Position numbers and translations under genes: made by a program. Source: Desulfobacteraceae bacterium 4572_89 (GTDB taxonomy: Bacteria > Desulfobacterota > Desulfobacteria > Desulfobacterales > Desulfobacteraceae). Taken from it: a stretch of 47,905 bases of DNA. Location of the stretch: positions 1 to 47,905 of the forward strand of contig NBML01000003.1 in NCBI GenBank assembly GCA_002085465.1. Direction: 5' to 3'. Shown here piece by piece: positions 1 through 7,590 of the stretch. The notes beneath the pieces were generated by a model. It was given only the letters and a program-made list of their open reading frames with translations, was not told the origin of the DNA and did no database searches. Position 1 is the first letter of the stretch, and every line of letters begins with the position of its first letter.

Positions 1-671
1 AGGTTTTTTTTTGAAGCCGGGCCAATGTCAGAAACCGTACCAGGCCGGTCCAGGGTGTTGAGTTGGACCCATTCCGGATCAATAAGGAGTATGGCTTCCC
101 TGAGCAGTAAAACTTCCTGGGCATTGTCATTAACCCCGGGCAGGATAAAAATTTCCAGCCAGATCTTTCCCTTAAATTCCCTGGAAAAACTTTGAATTCC
201 CTTTAAAATATCCTTGATCAAAAGATTTGGATTGGGGCGGTTGATTTTAATAAATGCCTGTCTTGAAACCGCATCAAGGGAAGGGACTACAAGATCGGCC
301 AGGGCCAGTTCCTGTCTAACATCCGGATCAGATAAAAGACTGGAATTTGTCAGAACCGCCACCCGTATATTCGGCTTTTGGGCTTTTATATAGGCAATCA
401 CCCGGCCCAGTTCCTTATTCAACGTGGGCTCACCAGATCCTGAAAAACTAATATAATCTGGATCATCATTGTGCTCCCAATAATGGTCCAATTCTTTCTT
501 CACCGACTCGAAGGATATATATGCCCTTCGTTCAAGGGTCAGGTCTGTTGTTTTCCCGCATTCGCAATAGACGCAGTCCATACTGCAGATCTTATGAGTG
601 ACAAGATCAACTCCAAGGGAGATGCCCAGGCGCCTGGACAAAACCGGGCCAAAAATATGTTGATAGCTCAT
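1..671 (-). CDS. Radical SAM protein, COG0731-like, partial (C-terminus off window)
   Basis: The reading frame opens with ATG at 671 and stays open to base 1, so about 223 residues are visible and the C-terminus is missing. The N-terminus reads MSYQHIFGPVLSRRLGISLG, followed by the radical SAM cluster motif CSMDCVYC (Cys29, Cys33, Cys36), which binds a 4Fe-4S cluster and SAM. A glycine-rich SGSGEPTLN motif follows near residue 77. This N-terminus is typical of a widespread family of small radical SAM proteins related to COG0731; the substrate is unknown. The gene lies 26 bases downstream of cobU on the same strand, so the two probably share a transcript. The family call rests on motifs; a specific function cannot be given. 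Confidence 0.8.
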   Translation of the reverse strand, partial: MSYQHIFGPVLSRRLGISLGVDLVTHKICSMDCVYCECGKTTDLTLERRAYISFESVKKELDHYWEHNDDPDYISFSGSGEPTLNKELGRVIAYIKAQKPNIRVAVLTNSSLLSDPDVRQELALADLVVPSLDAVSRQAFIKINRPNPNLLIKDILKGIQSFSREFKGKIWLEIFILPGVNDNAQEVLLLREAILLIDPEWVQLNTLDRPGTVSDIGPASKKN

Positions 672-697
672 GTAAATATACTCTTATGGATTAGATT

Positions 698-1246
698 TTA
701 TTTGGTGTTTATCCTGGGTTTTATCTGCAAATCAATACCAGCAACTATCAGGACTACCCGGTCTGCTGCTGCGGCAATTTTTTGATTCACAAGCCCTGCA
801 AAGTCTCTAAATTGCCTGGCCAGGGAATTTTCCGGTACAATTCCATATCCCACCTCATTGGATACCAGAAAAACAGGGCAGGAGCTCTTTTCCAGGGCAG
901 CGATTAAAAGCAGAGTCGCTTCCATTATCTGGGCCTCGTCATATTCTCTGAACAAAAGATTTGAAGTCCACAGGGTCAGACAATCCACCAGTATAACATG
1001 GGCTGTTTTCGAAGTCTTCTCGATTACCCCATGGATCATGACTGGCTCCTCAATGGTCTGCCAGTTATTTCCTCTTTCCTTCTGATGCCTTACCACCCGT
1101 TTGTCCATTTCCGAATCCGTGGGAACTGAAGTGGCCAAAAATATTTTTTTATCCCCTGGTATCCCATTGGCAGCATCCAGGGCAAAACTGCTTTTACCAC
1201 TTCTGCACCCGCCAATCACCAGGGTGATGTTTTCTTTGTTTCTCAA
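698..1246 (-). CDS. cobU: Adenosylcobinamide kinase / adenosylcobinamide-phosphate guanylyltransferase
   Basis: This 182-residue protein matches CobU/CobP in length and motifs. It has an N-terminal P-loop GGCRSGKSS (residues 12-20), and the RHQKERGNNWQTIEEP segment contains His54, the residue type that carries the GMP intermediate in this family. The enzyme phosphorylates adenosylcobinamide and then transfers GMP to it, a late step in assembling the lower ligand loop of cobalamin in the cytoplasm. A second corrinoid gene, cbiA, lies far away at 37612, so the pathway is dispersed. No cobalamin riboswitch was recognised upstream. The start is the ATG at 1246; the divergent peroxiredoxin gene begins about 200 bases away. 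Confidence 0.93.
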   Translation of the reverse strand: MRNKENITLVIGGCRSGKSSFALDAANGIPGDKKIFLATSVPTDSEMDKRVVRHQKERGNNWQTIEEPVMIHGVIEKTSKTAHVILVDCLTLWTSNLLFREYDEAQIMEATLLLIAALEKSSCPVFLVSNEVGYGIVPENSLARQFRDFAGLVNQKIAAAADRVVLIVAGIDLQIKPRINTK

Positions 1247-1451
1247 AATCTGTCTCTTTGTTTTCTTAATATTTTATACTTATATTTTATTGTATCTTTT
1301 CACTTCCCCTAATTCATCTATGCTTTAAAGCCCGCACAGAATATAATATCCAGCCAGGGATATGCAACTTAAAAATAATTCTTCCCGACCATTCCTGTTT
1401 CATGTAGAATAATCAGGATTGAGTTAAACCTGTAAACATAAAGGAGGGCAG
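1247..1451. promoter_or_regulatory. Divergent intergenic region between cobU and the selenoprotein gene
   Basis: About 205 bases of AT-rich DNA must hold the promoters of both flanking genes. On the plus strand a perfect TATAAT lies at 1342-1347, but no good -35 is found 16-18 bases upstream of it. A strong ribosome binding site, AAGGAGGG, lies at about 1441-1448, directly before the ATG at 1452. No riboswitch or operator was recognised. Confidence 0.35.
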
Positions 1452-2171
1452 ATGGCAGAAAAAGTAGATGTTGGGTGTGCTCGTCCCACAGGCGGGCCGG
1501 TAGGAGAACCAGCCCCAGAACAAACACCTGAACAGAATATTGAAAAAAAGGAGGTCATGAATATGATACAAGTAGGAAAAAAAGCACCTGATTTTTCAGC
1601 TCCAGGCTATCAAAATGGAGAATTCATTAATGTAAACCTGTCAGAACACCTTGGAAAATGGGTTCTTTTATGTTTCTATCCAGGTGATTTTACCTTTGTC
1701 TGAGCAACTGAAATTTCAGCAGTTGCTGAAAAATATCCTGAATTTAAAAAACTTGGCGTAGAAATTTTATCCATGAGTATTGACAGTATGTTTGTACACA
1801 AAATGTGGAATGATCATGAACTTTCCAAAATGGTAGACGGAGGCGTTCCTTTTCCCATGCTGTCCGACGCCGGCGGTAGAGTAGGATCTGTCTATGGAGT
1901 CTATGATGAGGATGCAGGGGTTGAGGCAAGGGGAAGGTTTATTATTGATCCCGATGGAATTGTTCAGGGATATGAAGTGCTGACCCCACCGGCAGGAAGA
2001 AATGTTAATGAAACCTTCAGGCAGGTTCAAGCCTTCCAGCTAATAAGAGAATCAAAGGGAGCTGAAGCCACTCCCTCTGGCTGGAAACCTGGCAAAAAAA
2101 CCCTTAGACCCGGGCCGGACCTGGTGGGTAATGTCTGGAAAGAGTGGAAAACTGAAATGGCCTTTGATTAA
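1452..2171 (+). CDS. prxU: Selenocysteine-containing peroxiredoxin (UGA read as Sec84)
   Basis: Two reading-frame segments in the same frame are separated only by TGA at 1701-1703. The translation across it reads [22 protein letters not shown], placing selenocysteine exactly where AhpC-type peroxiredoxins have the peroxidatic cysteine (FTFVCPTE). The full product is 239 residues and would reduce peroxides in the cytoplasm. A hairpin directly after the TGA fits a bacterial SECIS element. The usual resolving Cys context (VCPAGW) is here ATPSGW, so there is no resolving Cys at that site; the only other cysteines are Cys9 and Cys74. The start at 1452 has a strong AAGGAGGG site. A second AAGGAGG precedes the ATG at 1557, so a shorter form is possible. 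Automatic callers would split this gene in two. Confidence 0.92.
1704..1731 (+). promoter_or_regulatory. Bacterial SECIS hairpin downstream of the Sec UGA
   Basis: Directly after TGA 1701-1703 the sequence can form TTTCAGC (1714-1720), loop AGTT (1721-1724), GCTGAAA (1725-1731). The apical loop contains GT about 18-20 bases after the TGA, as expected for a SelB-bound bacterial SECIS. An alternative stem GCAACTG/CAGTTGC (1704-1710/1720-1726) overlaps it. The assignment depends on the peroxiredoxin alignment around the TGA. Confidence 0.75.
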
Positions 2172-2192
2172 ATCAAAAAGTATTATTCTTAC

Positions 2193-2233
2193 AAAAAGCC
2201 ACCAGGGGCCTCTAATGCTCCTGGTGGCTTTTT
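2193..2233 (+). terminator. Rho-independent terminator after prxU
   Basis: A 14-base stem AAAAAGCCACCAGG (2193-2206) pairs with CCTGGTGGCTTTTT (2220-2233), with a 13-base loop. The A-rich start and T-rich end make it usable in both directions, so it may also stop transcripts coming from the cytochrome gene. Confidence 0.88.
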
Positions 2234-2260
2234 ATTCTTTGTGCGAGCATTCAGCTGTTG

Positions 2261-2283
2261 GCTGTTAGCTAAAGCCTAACAGC
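2261..2283. repeat. Short stem-loop repeat
   Basis: GCTGTTAG (2261-2268) and CTAACAGC (2276-2283) form a perfect 8-base stem with a 7-base loop, preceded by a similar GCTGTTG. It lies between the peroxiredoxin terminator and the stop of the cytochrome gene. It may be a dispersed intergenic repeat or a second terminator stem without a T-run. Confidence 0.4.
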
Positions 2284-2309
2284 TAAATACAAACACCTAT
2301 ACTATAAAT

Positions 2310-2645
2310 TTATTTACATTTGGCAGGTGAGGGTGAATCAAAGGCATATTTATGCAGATATGTAAAAACATCCAGCCGCTCCTGATCTGAAATTTTGACC
2401 CATTCGTCCTTGCAGGCCAGCTTCTCATATTTTCCAGGCTTAAAAATTCGTTCCCACTGGGCCTGGGTCTTACTGCTCGGGCTTAGTTCTACTGCATTCC
2501 CGCCATCACTGTGGCAGGTACGGCAGCTTTTCCTGAACGTATATTTCCCCTTTCTATGGTTTCCTTTATCCGCTGAAAAAGCCATTGCGGAAAATCCCAG
2601 AACAAGGGACAGCGATACCAGAACAAACACTAATTTTTTAAACAT
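2310..2645 (-). CDS. Small monoheme c-type cytochrome, secreted
   Basis: The 111-residue product has a clear Sec signal peptide (MFKKLVFVLVSLSLVLGF, cleavage probably after AFSA near residue 25) and one heme c motif, CRTCH (Cys41, Cys44, His45). The mature protein of about 85 residues would sit in the periplasm or on the outer membrane. Two extra cysteines (in LACKDEW and near the C-terminus) could form a disulfide. No distal heme ligand can be assigned with certainty. It lies 85 bases downstream of a DUF3373-type porin on the same strand, which suggests a shared role in moving electrons or solutes across the outer membrane. That role is inference from position. An inverted repeat in the gap suggests separate control. 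Confidence 0.85.
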   Translation of the reverse strand: MFKKLVFVLVSLSLVLGFSAMAFSADKGNHRKGKYTFRKSCRTCHSDGGNAVELSPSSKTQAQWERIFKPGKYEKLACKDEWVKISDQERLDVFTYLHKYAFDSPSPAKCK

Positions 2646-2664
2646 TTTACTTTCCTTTTTTTTA

Positions 2665-2710
2665 ATGGTTGCAAAGTTATTGTCAAAAAGACTGAATACG
2701 TTGCAACCAT
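2665..2710. promoter_or_regulatory. Long-spaced inverted repeat upstream of the cytochrome gene
   Basis: ATGGTTGCAA (2665-2674) and TTGCAACCAT (2701-2710) are exact reverse complements separated by 26 bases. Each contains a TTGCAA core, and the core centres are 32 bases apart, about three helical turns. It lies 20 bases upstream of the cytochrome start, between it and the porin stop. A TTGACA on the minus strand (2686 to 2681) lies between the arms, though no good -10 follows it. It could be a paired operator or a transcript stem-loop. Confidence 0.45.
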
Positions 2711-2730
2711 CTAGTTTATTAATATATAAA

Positions 2731-4455
2731 TTAAAATCTCACGGTAGCTGACAAATAGGCATTCCATACTTTATCCGCAACCGGGAACAGGGTGTTCAAG
2801 GCATTGGCATCAGATATGGGAACAGGCTCACCCAGGGGACTTCCGCTCCCTGTATACTTATAATCATAATACCTGGCACCAAGCTTCACGAAAAAATTAT
2901 CGCTGAAAATCGGCTGGATATAGTAACCTTCCCAAACTTGACCCCGGGCGGCCAGTTTACTGTCCACAAGAGAATCTTCAGCACCTGAGAAGTTAAACCA
3001 ATACCTGGAGCCCCAATTGTATTCAAGTCCCAACCTGGCATCAAAGGGCATTGGAAAAATTGCCCCGGCATAAATACTGTAACCGGTCCGCTTATTGAGC
3101 TCGCCATTGGAATTTAAAAGTCCATCCCCCATCAGGCTGTAAAATGGGTGTTCTGAAGTATTTTCAGGGTCTGTATGACTCCATCCCAATGAAAAGAAAA
3201 GATCAATATCCTTACCAAGTCTTTCATCAAGGTTATGCCTTACTAAAAATGTGGCAGCATCCCAATCCCCTAAATTGGTAACTGGTTCTGTACGGCTGAT
3301 ATAGCTTCCGGTATTTTGTTCAAAAGTCAGGGTGCCGTCTGCGTTCTGCACTACCGTAAAAGGCATGACTGTCGTCCCTGTGAATCCATCAGTAATATCA
3401 AAGGCATGGGCCCAGTTTAGAACTGCACTTGTGGTGTCATTGTCAAACAGGGTGGCAATAATACCAAACAAATGCACATCATCCAATTGAGAATCCTCGG
3501 TAAGTGAACCGCTATTTCCCCAGTCGCTCTCAAAACCAACACCATAGCAAAGTTTAAAGGCCGCACCAGGAATATTTGTAGTATCTTCCAGGCTGAAATT
3601 CAAAGAAGCTCCGTCAAACTGCCAGTTAATGAGATGGGCCAGGGGAGATCCGCCTTCCATGCCATATTCGCCATATTCCAGGGGTGGTCCGTCAGTGGCT
3701 GGACGACGTCCCAGGGAAAAGTTCATGGGCAGAACATCCCTATTAAATGTATAATTAAAATACGCCCTTTCCAGATGAATGGAATCATCAGTTGGCAGGC
3801 TTGAAGTTGTCCCGTCCAGGGTGATGTCATTCATGCTGCCCTGGTTGTACTGAACACCTGAGCTGTCTCCCCATACTTTATATGCAGCCAGACGACCGCC
3901 GAAACTCAGTTGAGAATTTATTCTGGCTTTCATATTAATACGAAATCTATTGGTATAAATAATATCATTATCAATATCATTTTCTTCCGGCGCTGGAATC
4001 ATGTTTGCCGCTGCCATACCGGCAATGGCCTGCTGGATCTGGGCAGGGGTTGCTCCGTTGAATCCACCGCTTGCCGCAGGTGTAAAAAAGCTGCCCATTA
4101 AAGAATCCGGAGCCGTCAACATCCCATCATAATGAATAGAATCAGCCCTGCTCCTAAGCTCTATTCCCAAAGACAGTTTGTCTGTTGCTGTATGCAGTTC
4201 CGCCTCATTCAGGCGTTCATCCATTTCTTCCATTTCAGAATCTTTTTCAGCAGTTTTTTCTTCCATCTCCGTTATCTTCTTTTCAACATTCTGCATCATT
4301 TCAGACAATTGACGCAGTTGTTCTTTCAGGGCATCCACTTCACTGTCCGCCCAGAGAGTATTCGGTGAAAACGTGAACATCAGAAAAAGACTAGTCAGAA
4401 ATAACAATAAAATTTTTTTGTACCCTGCTTTATGCCCGGGTTTGTTTTGTACCAT
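2731..4455 (-). CDS. Outer-membrane porin, DUF3373 family
   Basis: The 574-residue product has a long basic N-terminus and a hydrophobic segment (residues about 14-36) consistent with a signal peptide ending near LWADS. A coiled-coil stretch rich in Glu and Lys follows (about 38-95), then a long beta-strand-rich region with alternating aromatic and polar residues, ending in SATVRF, a typical outer-membrane barrel C-terminus with terminal Phe. This is the organisation of DUF3373 proteins of Desulfobacterota and Campylobacterota, which I recognise by pattern. The coiled coil probably contacts peptidoglycan or a partner. The start at 4455 follows AAGGAG. The downstream cytochrome suggests a conduit or respiratory role, which is inference. 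The upstream triple operator may control it. Confidence 0.8.
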   Translation of the reverse strand: MVQNKPGHKAGYKKILLLFLTSLFLMFTFSPNTLWADSEVDALKEQLRQLSEMMQNVEKKITEMEEKTAEKDSEMEEMDERLNEAELHTATDKLSLGIELRSRADSIHYDGMLTAPDSLMGSFFTPAASGGFNGATPAQIQQAIAGMAAANMIPAPEENDIDNDIIYTNRFRINMKARINSQLSFGGRLAAYKVWGDSSGVQYNQGSMNDITLDGTTSSLPTDDSIHLERAYFNYTFNRDVLPMNFSLGRRPATDGPPLEYGEYGMEGGSPLAHLINWQFDGASLNFSLEDTTNIPGAAFKLCYGVGFESDWGNSGSLTEDSQLDDVHLFGIIATLFDNDTTSAVLNWAHAFDITDGFTGTTVMPFTVVQNADGTLTFEQNTGSYISRTEPVTNLGDWDAATFLVRHNLDERLGKDIDLFFSLGWSHTDPENTSEHPFYSLMGDGLLNSNGELNKRTGYSIYAGAIFPMPFDARLGLEYNWGSRYWFNFSGAEDSLVDSKLAARGQVWEGYYIQPIFSDNFFVKLGARYYDYKYTGSGSPLGEPVPISDANALNTLFPVADKVWNAYLSATVRF

Positions 4456-4688
4456 CCATATCTCCTTATTTTATTAAATTACACATTTAGAATTACCACT
4501 TTGTGCTACTAGCAAAATATGTACCCAAAAAAAAGAATCTTTTATATTTGGACGAAAACAGGGAAAGACATGGATATTTCTATCTTTTAATTCTTGTTTT
4601 TCCCTATAAACACTGTTATTTTTTAACAACTGTTAAGTTAACATATGTTAACTTAACGTTATCATTGAAAACCCTGGGCTTGAAACCC
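4456..4688. promoter_or_regulatory. Divergent control region between porin and small orphan gene
   Basis: This AT-rich region separates the porin (minus) from the small gene (plus). An open frame crosses it from 4503, but its codons are low-complexity and include the palindromic DNA, so I treat it as non-coding. It contains two of the three TTAACA-N2-TGTTAA inverted repeats. No convincing -35/-10 pair was identified. Confidence 0.5.
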
Positions 4689-4710
4689 ATGACCCGTAAC
4701 ATGTGTTACG
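4623..4710. promoter_or_regulatory. Cluster of three TTAACA-N2-TGTTAA operator-like sites
   Basis: Site 1 is TTAACA-AC-TGTTAA (4623-4636). Site 2 is TTAACA-TA-TGTTAA (4638-4651), the core of a perfect 26-base palindrome at 4632-4657. Site 3 is GTAACA-TG-TGTTAC (4696-4709), flanked by C and G that also pair. The centres are 15 and 58 bases apart. Three copies of one dyad in 88 bases strongly suggest a dimeric regulator binding cooperatively. The orientation is opposite to the Rex consensus (TTGTTAA-N4-TTAACAA), and I cannot name the regulator. Site 3 overlaps the likely start of the small gene. Confidence 0.6.
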
Positions 4711-4940
4711 ATTTTTATATCCAATTGAACTCTGAGGCTGGAACATACGATGCCATAAAAGAGTCCATTTCCTGGTGGCAGGATAATGGTGAAAAACTCA
4801 ATAACCTCTGGTGGGTTCTTAACTATTATGCTGAAAAGTTTGATCCTGATCGTGATTTAAGGGCATGTGTTGAAAGACAATTGGATTTCCTTGCCAGAGA
4901 AAAACAAACATCCCTGGAACCCGAGACTCCCGATCCCTGA
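4689..4940 (+). CDS. Small orphan protein of unknown function
   Basis: The frame is open from 4503 to 4940, but protein-like composition begins only near MTRNMCYDFYIQL, so I start it at ATG 4689 (83 residues); ATG 4701 is an alternative. No good ribosome binding site precedes either, which lowers confidence. The product is soluble, acidic and rich in Trp, Tyr and Asn, and appears helical (YDAIKESISWWQDNGEKL, then DRDLRACVERQLDFLAREK). No signal peptide or known motif is seen. It is divergent from the porin and shares the operator cluster. I do not recognise the family. Confidence 0.45.
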   Translation: MTRNMCYDFYIQLNSEAGTYDAIKESISWWQDNGEKLNNLWWVLNYYAEKFDPDRDLRACVERQLDFLAREKQTSLEPETPDP

Positions 4941-4997
4941 GTTTAGGAGCTCAGATTCCCTGGTATCTTTGATGGGGTATATTTGAAGGGGTATCTT

Positions 4998-5858
4998 TTA
5001 TTTATTATCTTTGCCAGCTCCCCAGATATCAATAATTTTTGTATTGCCGGGATAATCAACCGTTTTATAGTGGGTGATATTGGATAATTTTTTTGTAATT
5101 TCGCCAAGGCGGGTGGCCTGGGATTTTATGGATTGCAGGTTCTGATGTATTTTATCCGTCTCCGAGTTCATGAGCATTAGCTCAGCATAGCCTAAAATAG
5201 CCTGAAGGGGCTGATTGATTTCATGGCAGATTGTACCGGCCATTTCCAGGACTCCCTGGAGCCGTTCCCGCTCATAGATCTCTTTTTCAGCCGCCTTTCT
5301 TTCAATGGCCAGGGCCACATGCTGGGACACTGAATTTAACAACTCCAGATCCTGGCGCTGGTATACGGTTGCAGAATGATAATCCTGGATCACCATGGCC
5401 CCGATGACCCTGTCCTTTATAATCAGGGGAGCGCCCAGCCATATTTTGCTGATGGCACCTATGATGTCCCGGTTGCCCTTTCTGGAAAAATCAATAAGAT
5501 CCTGTTCATAAAAAATCAGGGGTTTCCGGGCTTGAATCACTTTACCGGTCAAAGACATGGTTTCACTAAAATGAAATATTTCGTCTGGAAGATCATCCTT
5601 TTCATCCACATGATAGGGAAAACTGATGGAGTCTTTTTCTTCATGGAAAATGGCAATCAAAAAATTGTTCACATTAAGAATTTTATCAAGGGATTGATGA
5701 ATTTCCCCATACAATTCATTAAGATTCCGTGTACGGGTAACAGCATCTGATATCTCAAACAGAACTTCAATGGTCCTGGCCAGGTCCCGTTTTTCATTTT
5801 TGCTGCCTGATAATTCTGTTTTGTCCACTTTTCCCCTGCCCCATCTGCTGGTATACAA
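4998..5858 (-). CDS. GAF-domain protein with HisKA dimerisation domain and no ATPase domain
   Basis: The 286-residue protein begins with a short helix, then a GAF domain (about 30-195) similar to signal-sensing GAFs, then a HisKA/DHp segment with the phospho-acceptor box ICHEINQPLQAILGYAEL (about 212-229). It stops soon after the second DHp helix, with the tail DYPGNTKIIDIWGAG. No N, G1 or G2 boxes of a HATPase follow, so it cannot autophosphorylate alone. The ending (DY..KIIDI) resembles a recurring truncated kinase architecture I associate with Desulfobacterales, so this is probably a natural form, not a broken gene. It may be phosphorylated in trans or act as a dimerising sensor. It is transcribed away from the sigma-54 activator gene, about 200 bases off. 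Confidence 0.8.
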   Translation of the reverse strand: MYTSRWGRGKVDKTELSGSKNEKRDLARTIEVLFEISDAVTRTRNLNELYGEIHQSLDKILNVNNFLIAIFHEEKDSISFPYHVDEKDDLPDEIFHFSETMSLTGKVIQARKPLIFYEQDLIDFSRKGNRDIIGAISKIWLGAPLIIKDRVIGAMVIQDYHSATVYQRQDLELLNSVSQHVALAIERKAAEKEIYERERLQGVLEMAGTICHEINQPLQAILGYAELMLMNSETDKIHQNLQSIKSQATRLGEITKKLSNITHYKTVDYPGNTKIIDIWGAGKDNK

Positions 5859-5970
5859 ATTTAAAGATTATTCCATTAATGATCTATTTAATCAACAGAT
5901 ATTCCAGCCTCTTTGCGGTTATTGTTTTCTCTTTTTAAATCCTGAACACCTGACTATCCCTTTCATGAAA

Positions 5971-5999
5971 TTGATTTTTATGACATAATAGGATATATG
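5971..5999 (+). promoter_or_regulatory. Candidate sigma-70 promoter of the NifA-like/RND operon
   Basis: TTGATT (5971-5976) and TATATG (5994-5999) are separated by 17 bases and lie about 60 bases upstream of the ATG at 6063. Both hexamers are imperfect, so this is a weak prediction. The rest of the 5859-6062 gap shows nothing recognisable. Confidence 0.3.
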
Positions 6000-6062
6000 T
6001 AAATATATTAAATGAGTAGCCACACATAATATTTTGATATAAAAATTCCTGGAACAGCCATT

Positions 6063-7583
6063 ATGAAATCCATTGAAGAAATTTCTCTTTTATATGAAAT
6101 CAGTGAAGCCCTGCACCAGCACATGGACATGAAAACCTCCCTTTTCAAAGTATTGAGTGTATTGTCGGAATCTCTGAATCTGGTCAGGGGAATCATCTTT
6201 CTTACCAACAGGGAAACAGGAGAAATCCGCATTGAAATTGCCCATGGAATTTCAGAGGAGACCACCCAAAAGATCAAATATCTACCCGGTGAAGGCATTA
6301 TAGGCCAAGTAATTGAATCGGGAAAACCCGCCGTGGTCCCCAGGATCAGTAAAGAACCCCTGTTTCTTGATAAGACTGACTCAAGAAAACTTGCCCAGGG
6401 CCAGGAGTATTCTTTTATCTGTGTGCCCATAAAAAAAGACAGCAGGGTGGTTGGAGCCATCAGTGCGGACCAGCCCTATGAAGGCAAAAGGTCCCTGGTA
6501 AGGGGAGAAAAACTTCTTTCCGTGGTGGCGGCAATGCTGGCCCACCACGTGATTAATATTGAAACCATACGGTTGGAAAAGGAACAGCTGAAAACAGAAA
6601 ATATAAGGCTTAAATCTGAACTTGAAAACAAGTATAGTTTTAGCAATATCATTGGCAATTCCAATAAAATGAGGGAAGTGCTGCAGATGATATCCCAGGT
6701 TTCCTCATCCTCGGCAACGGTTTTGATACGGGGAGAAAGCGGAACTGGAAAGGAATTGGTTGCCAATGCCATCCACTATAACAGCGCAAGAAACCATCAG
6801 CCCTTTATCAAGATCAATTGTGCCGCAATTCCTGAAAATCTCATTGAAAGCGAATTATTCGGCCATGAAAAAGGTTCTTTTACAGGAGCTTCCCACCAGA
6901 AAAAAGGCAAGTTCGAACTGGCCGACAAGGGAACGATTTTCCTGGACGAAATCGGGAACATGGATCCCGGTGCCCAAGTCAAACTGCTGAGGGTCCTCCA
7001 GGAAAAAGAATTTGAGCGGGTTGGGGGGTATAAGTCCATCAAAACAGATGTCAGGATTGTTGCTGCCACCAATTCCATTCTGGAAGAAATGGTGAGCCAG
7101 GGCAAATTCAGGGATGATCTTTATTTCAGGCTCAACGTATTTCCCATTTATATTCCTTCCCTTCGCATGCGCAAAACCGATATCATACTTCTGGCCGATC
7201 ATTTTCTGGAAAAATACAGGAAAGAACATTCAAAGGATATCAAAAGGATCACCACTCCAGCCATTGACATGATGATGGAATACCATTGGCCAGGAAATGT
7301 CCGGGAACTTGAAAACTGCCTGGAACGGGCTGTGATTCTCTGCAATGAAGGGGCCATTCACTCCTACCATCTGCCGGCCACTCTCCAGACAGGGATCAAA
7401 TCAAAGACCCTGCTCCTTTCCCTTGAAGAAGCCGTGGGCAATCTTGAAAAGGAGATCATCATGGATTCTTTAAAAAACACCAGGGGCAATATCAAAAAAG
7501 CTGCCAAACTCATCAACATCACTGTTCGACAATTTTCCTATAAAGCTCTTAAATATAATATTAATTATAAGGAGTATAGATAA
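6063..7583 (+). CDS. NifA-like sigma-54-dependent activator (GAF - AAA+ - Fis HTH)
   Basis: The 506-residue protein has an N-terminal GAF domain (about 1-170), a short coiled linker, and a sigma-54 interaction AAA+ domain with Walker A GESGTGKE (224-231), the sigma-54 contact loop GSFTGA (271-276, usually GAFTGA) and Walker B TIFLDEIG (291-298). It ends in a Fis-type helix-turn-helix (about 465-500; [18 protein letters not shown]) close to the NifA type. It would activate sigma-54 promoters in response to a GAF ligand or partner. No nif genes are nearby. It is followed after 7 bases by an RND fusion protein and permease, so it is probably co-transcribed with them and may control efflux. No -24/-12 element was seen upstream. 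Confidence 0.85.
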   Translation: MKSIEEISLLYEISEALHQHMDMKTSLFKVLSVLSESLNLVRGIIFLTNRETGEIRIEIAHGISEETTQKIKYLPGEGIIGQVIESGKPAVVPRISKEPLFLDKTDSRKLAQGQEYSFICVPIKKDSRVVGAISADQPYEGKRSLVRGEKLLSVVAAMLAHHVINIETIRLEKEQLKTENIRLKSELENKYSFSNIIGNSNKMREVLQMISQVSSSSATVLIRGESGTGKELVANAIHYNSARNHQPFIKINCAAIPENLIESELFGHEKGSFTGASHQKKGKFELADKGTIFLDEIGNMDPGAQVKLLRVLQEKEFERVGGYKSIKTDVRIVAATNSILEEMVSQGKFRDDLYFRLNVFPIYIPSLRMRKTDIILLADHFLEKYRKEHSKDIKRITTPAIDMMMEYHWPGNVRELENCLERAVILCNEGAIHSYHLPATLQTGIKSKTLLLSLEEAVGNLEKEIIMDSLKNTRGNIKKAAKLINITVRQFSYKALKYNINYKEYR

Positions 7584-7590
7584 CTATCCC

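Noticed and set aside
1247..1451. Cobalamin riboswitch upstream of cobU
   Set aside because: No B12-box-like GCCACTG motif or long structured leader was found; the same holds for the region before cbiA.
4623..4657. Rex binding site
   Set aside because: The half-sites face the opposite way (TTAACA...TGTTAA instead of TTGTTAA...TTAACAA) and spacing is two bases, not four.
4503..4688. N-terminal extension of the small orphan protein
   Set aside because: The open frame runs through the palindromic operators and low-complexity DNA, has no ribosome site, and the encoded residues do not look like a protein segment.
5980..6062. Sigma-54 (-24/-12) promoter before the NifA-like gene
   Set aside because: TGGAAC-N5-TTATG near the start lacks the required GC of the -12 element and sits too close to the ATG.
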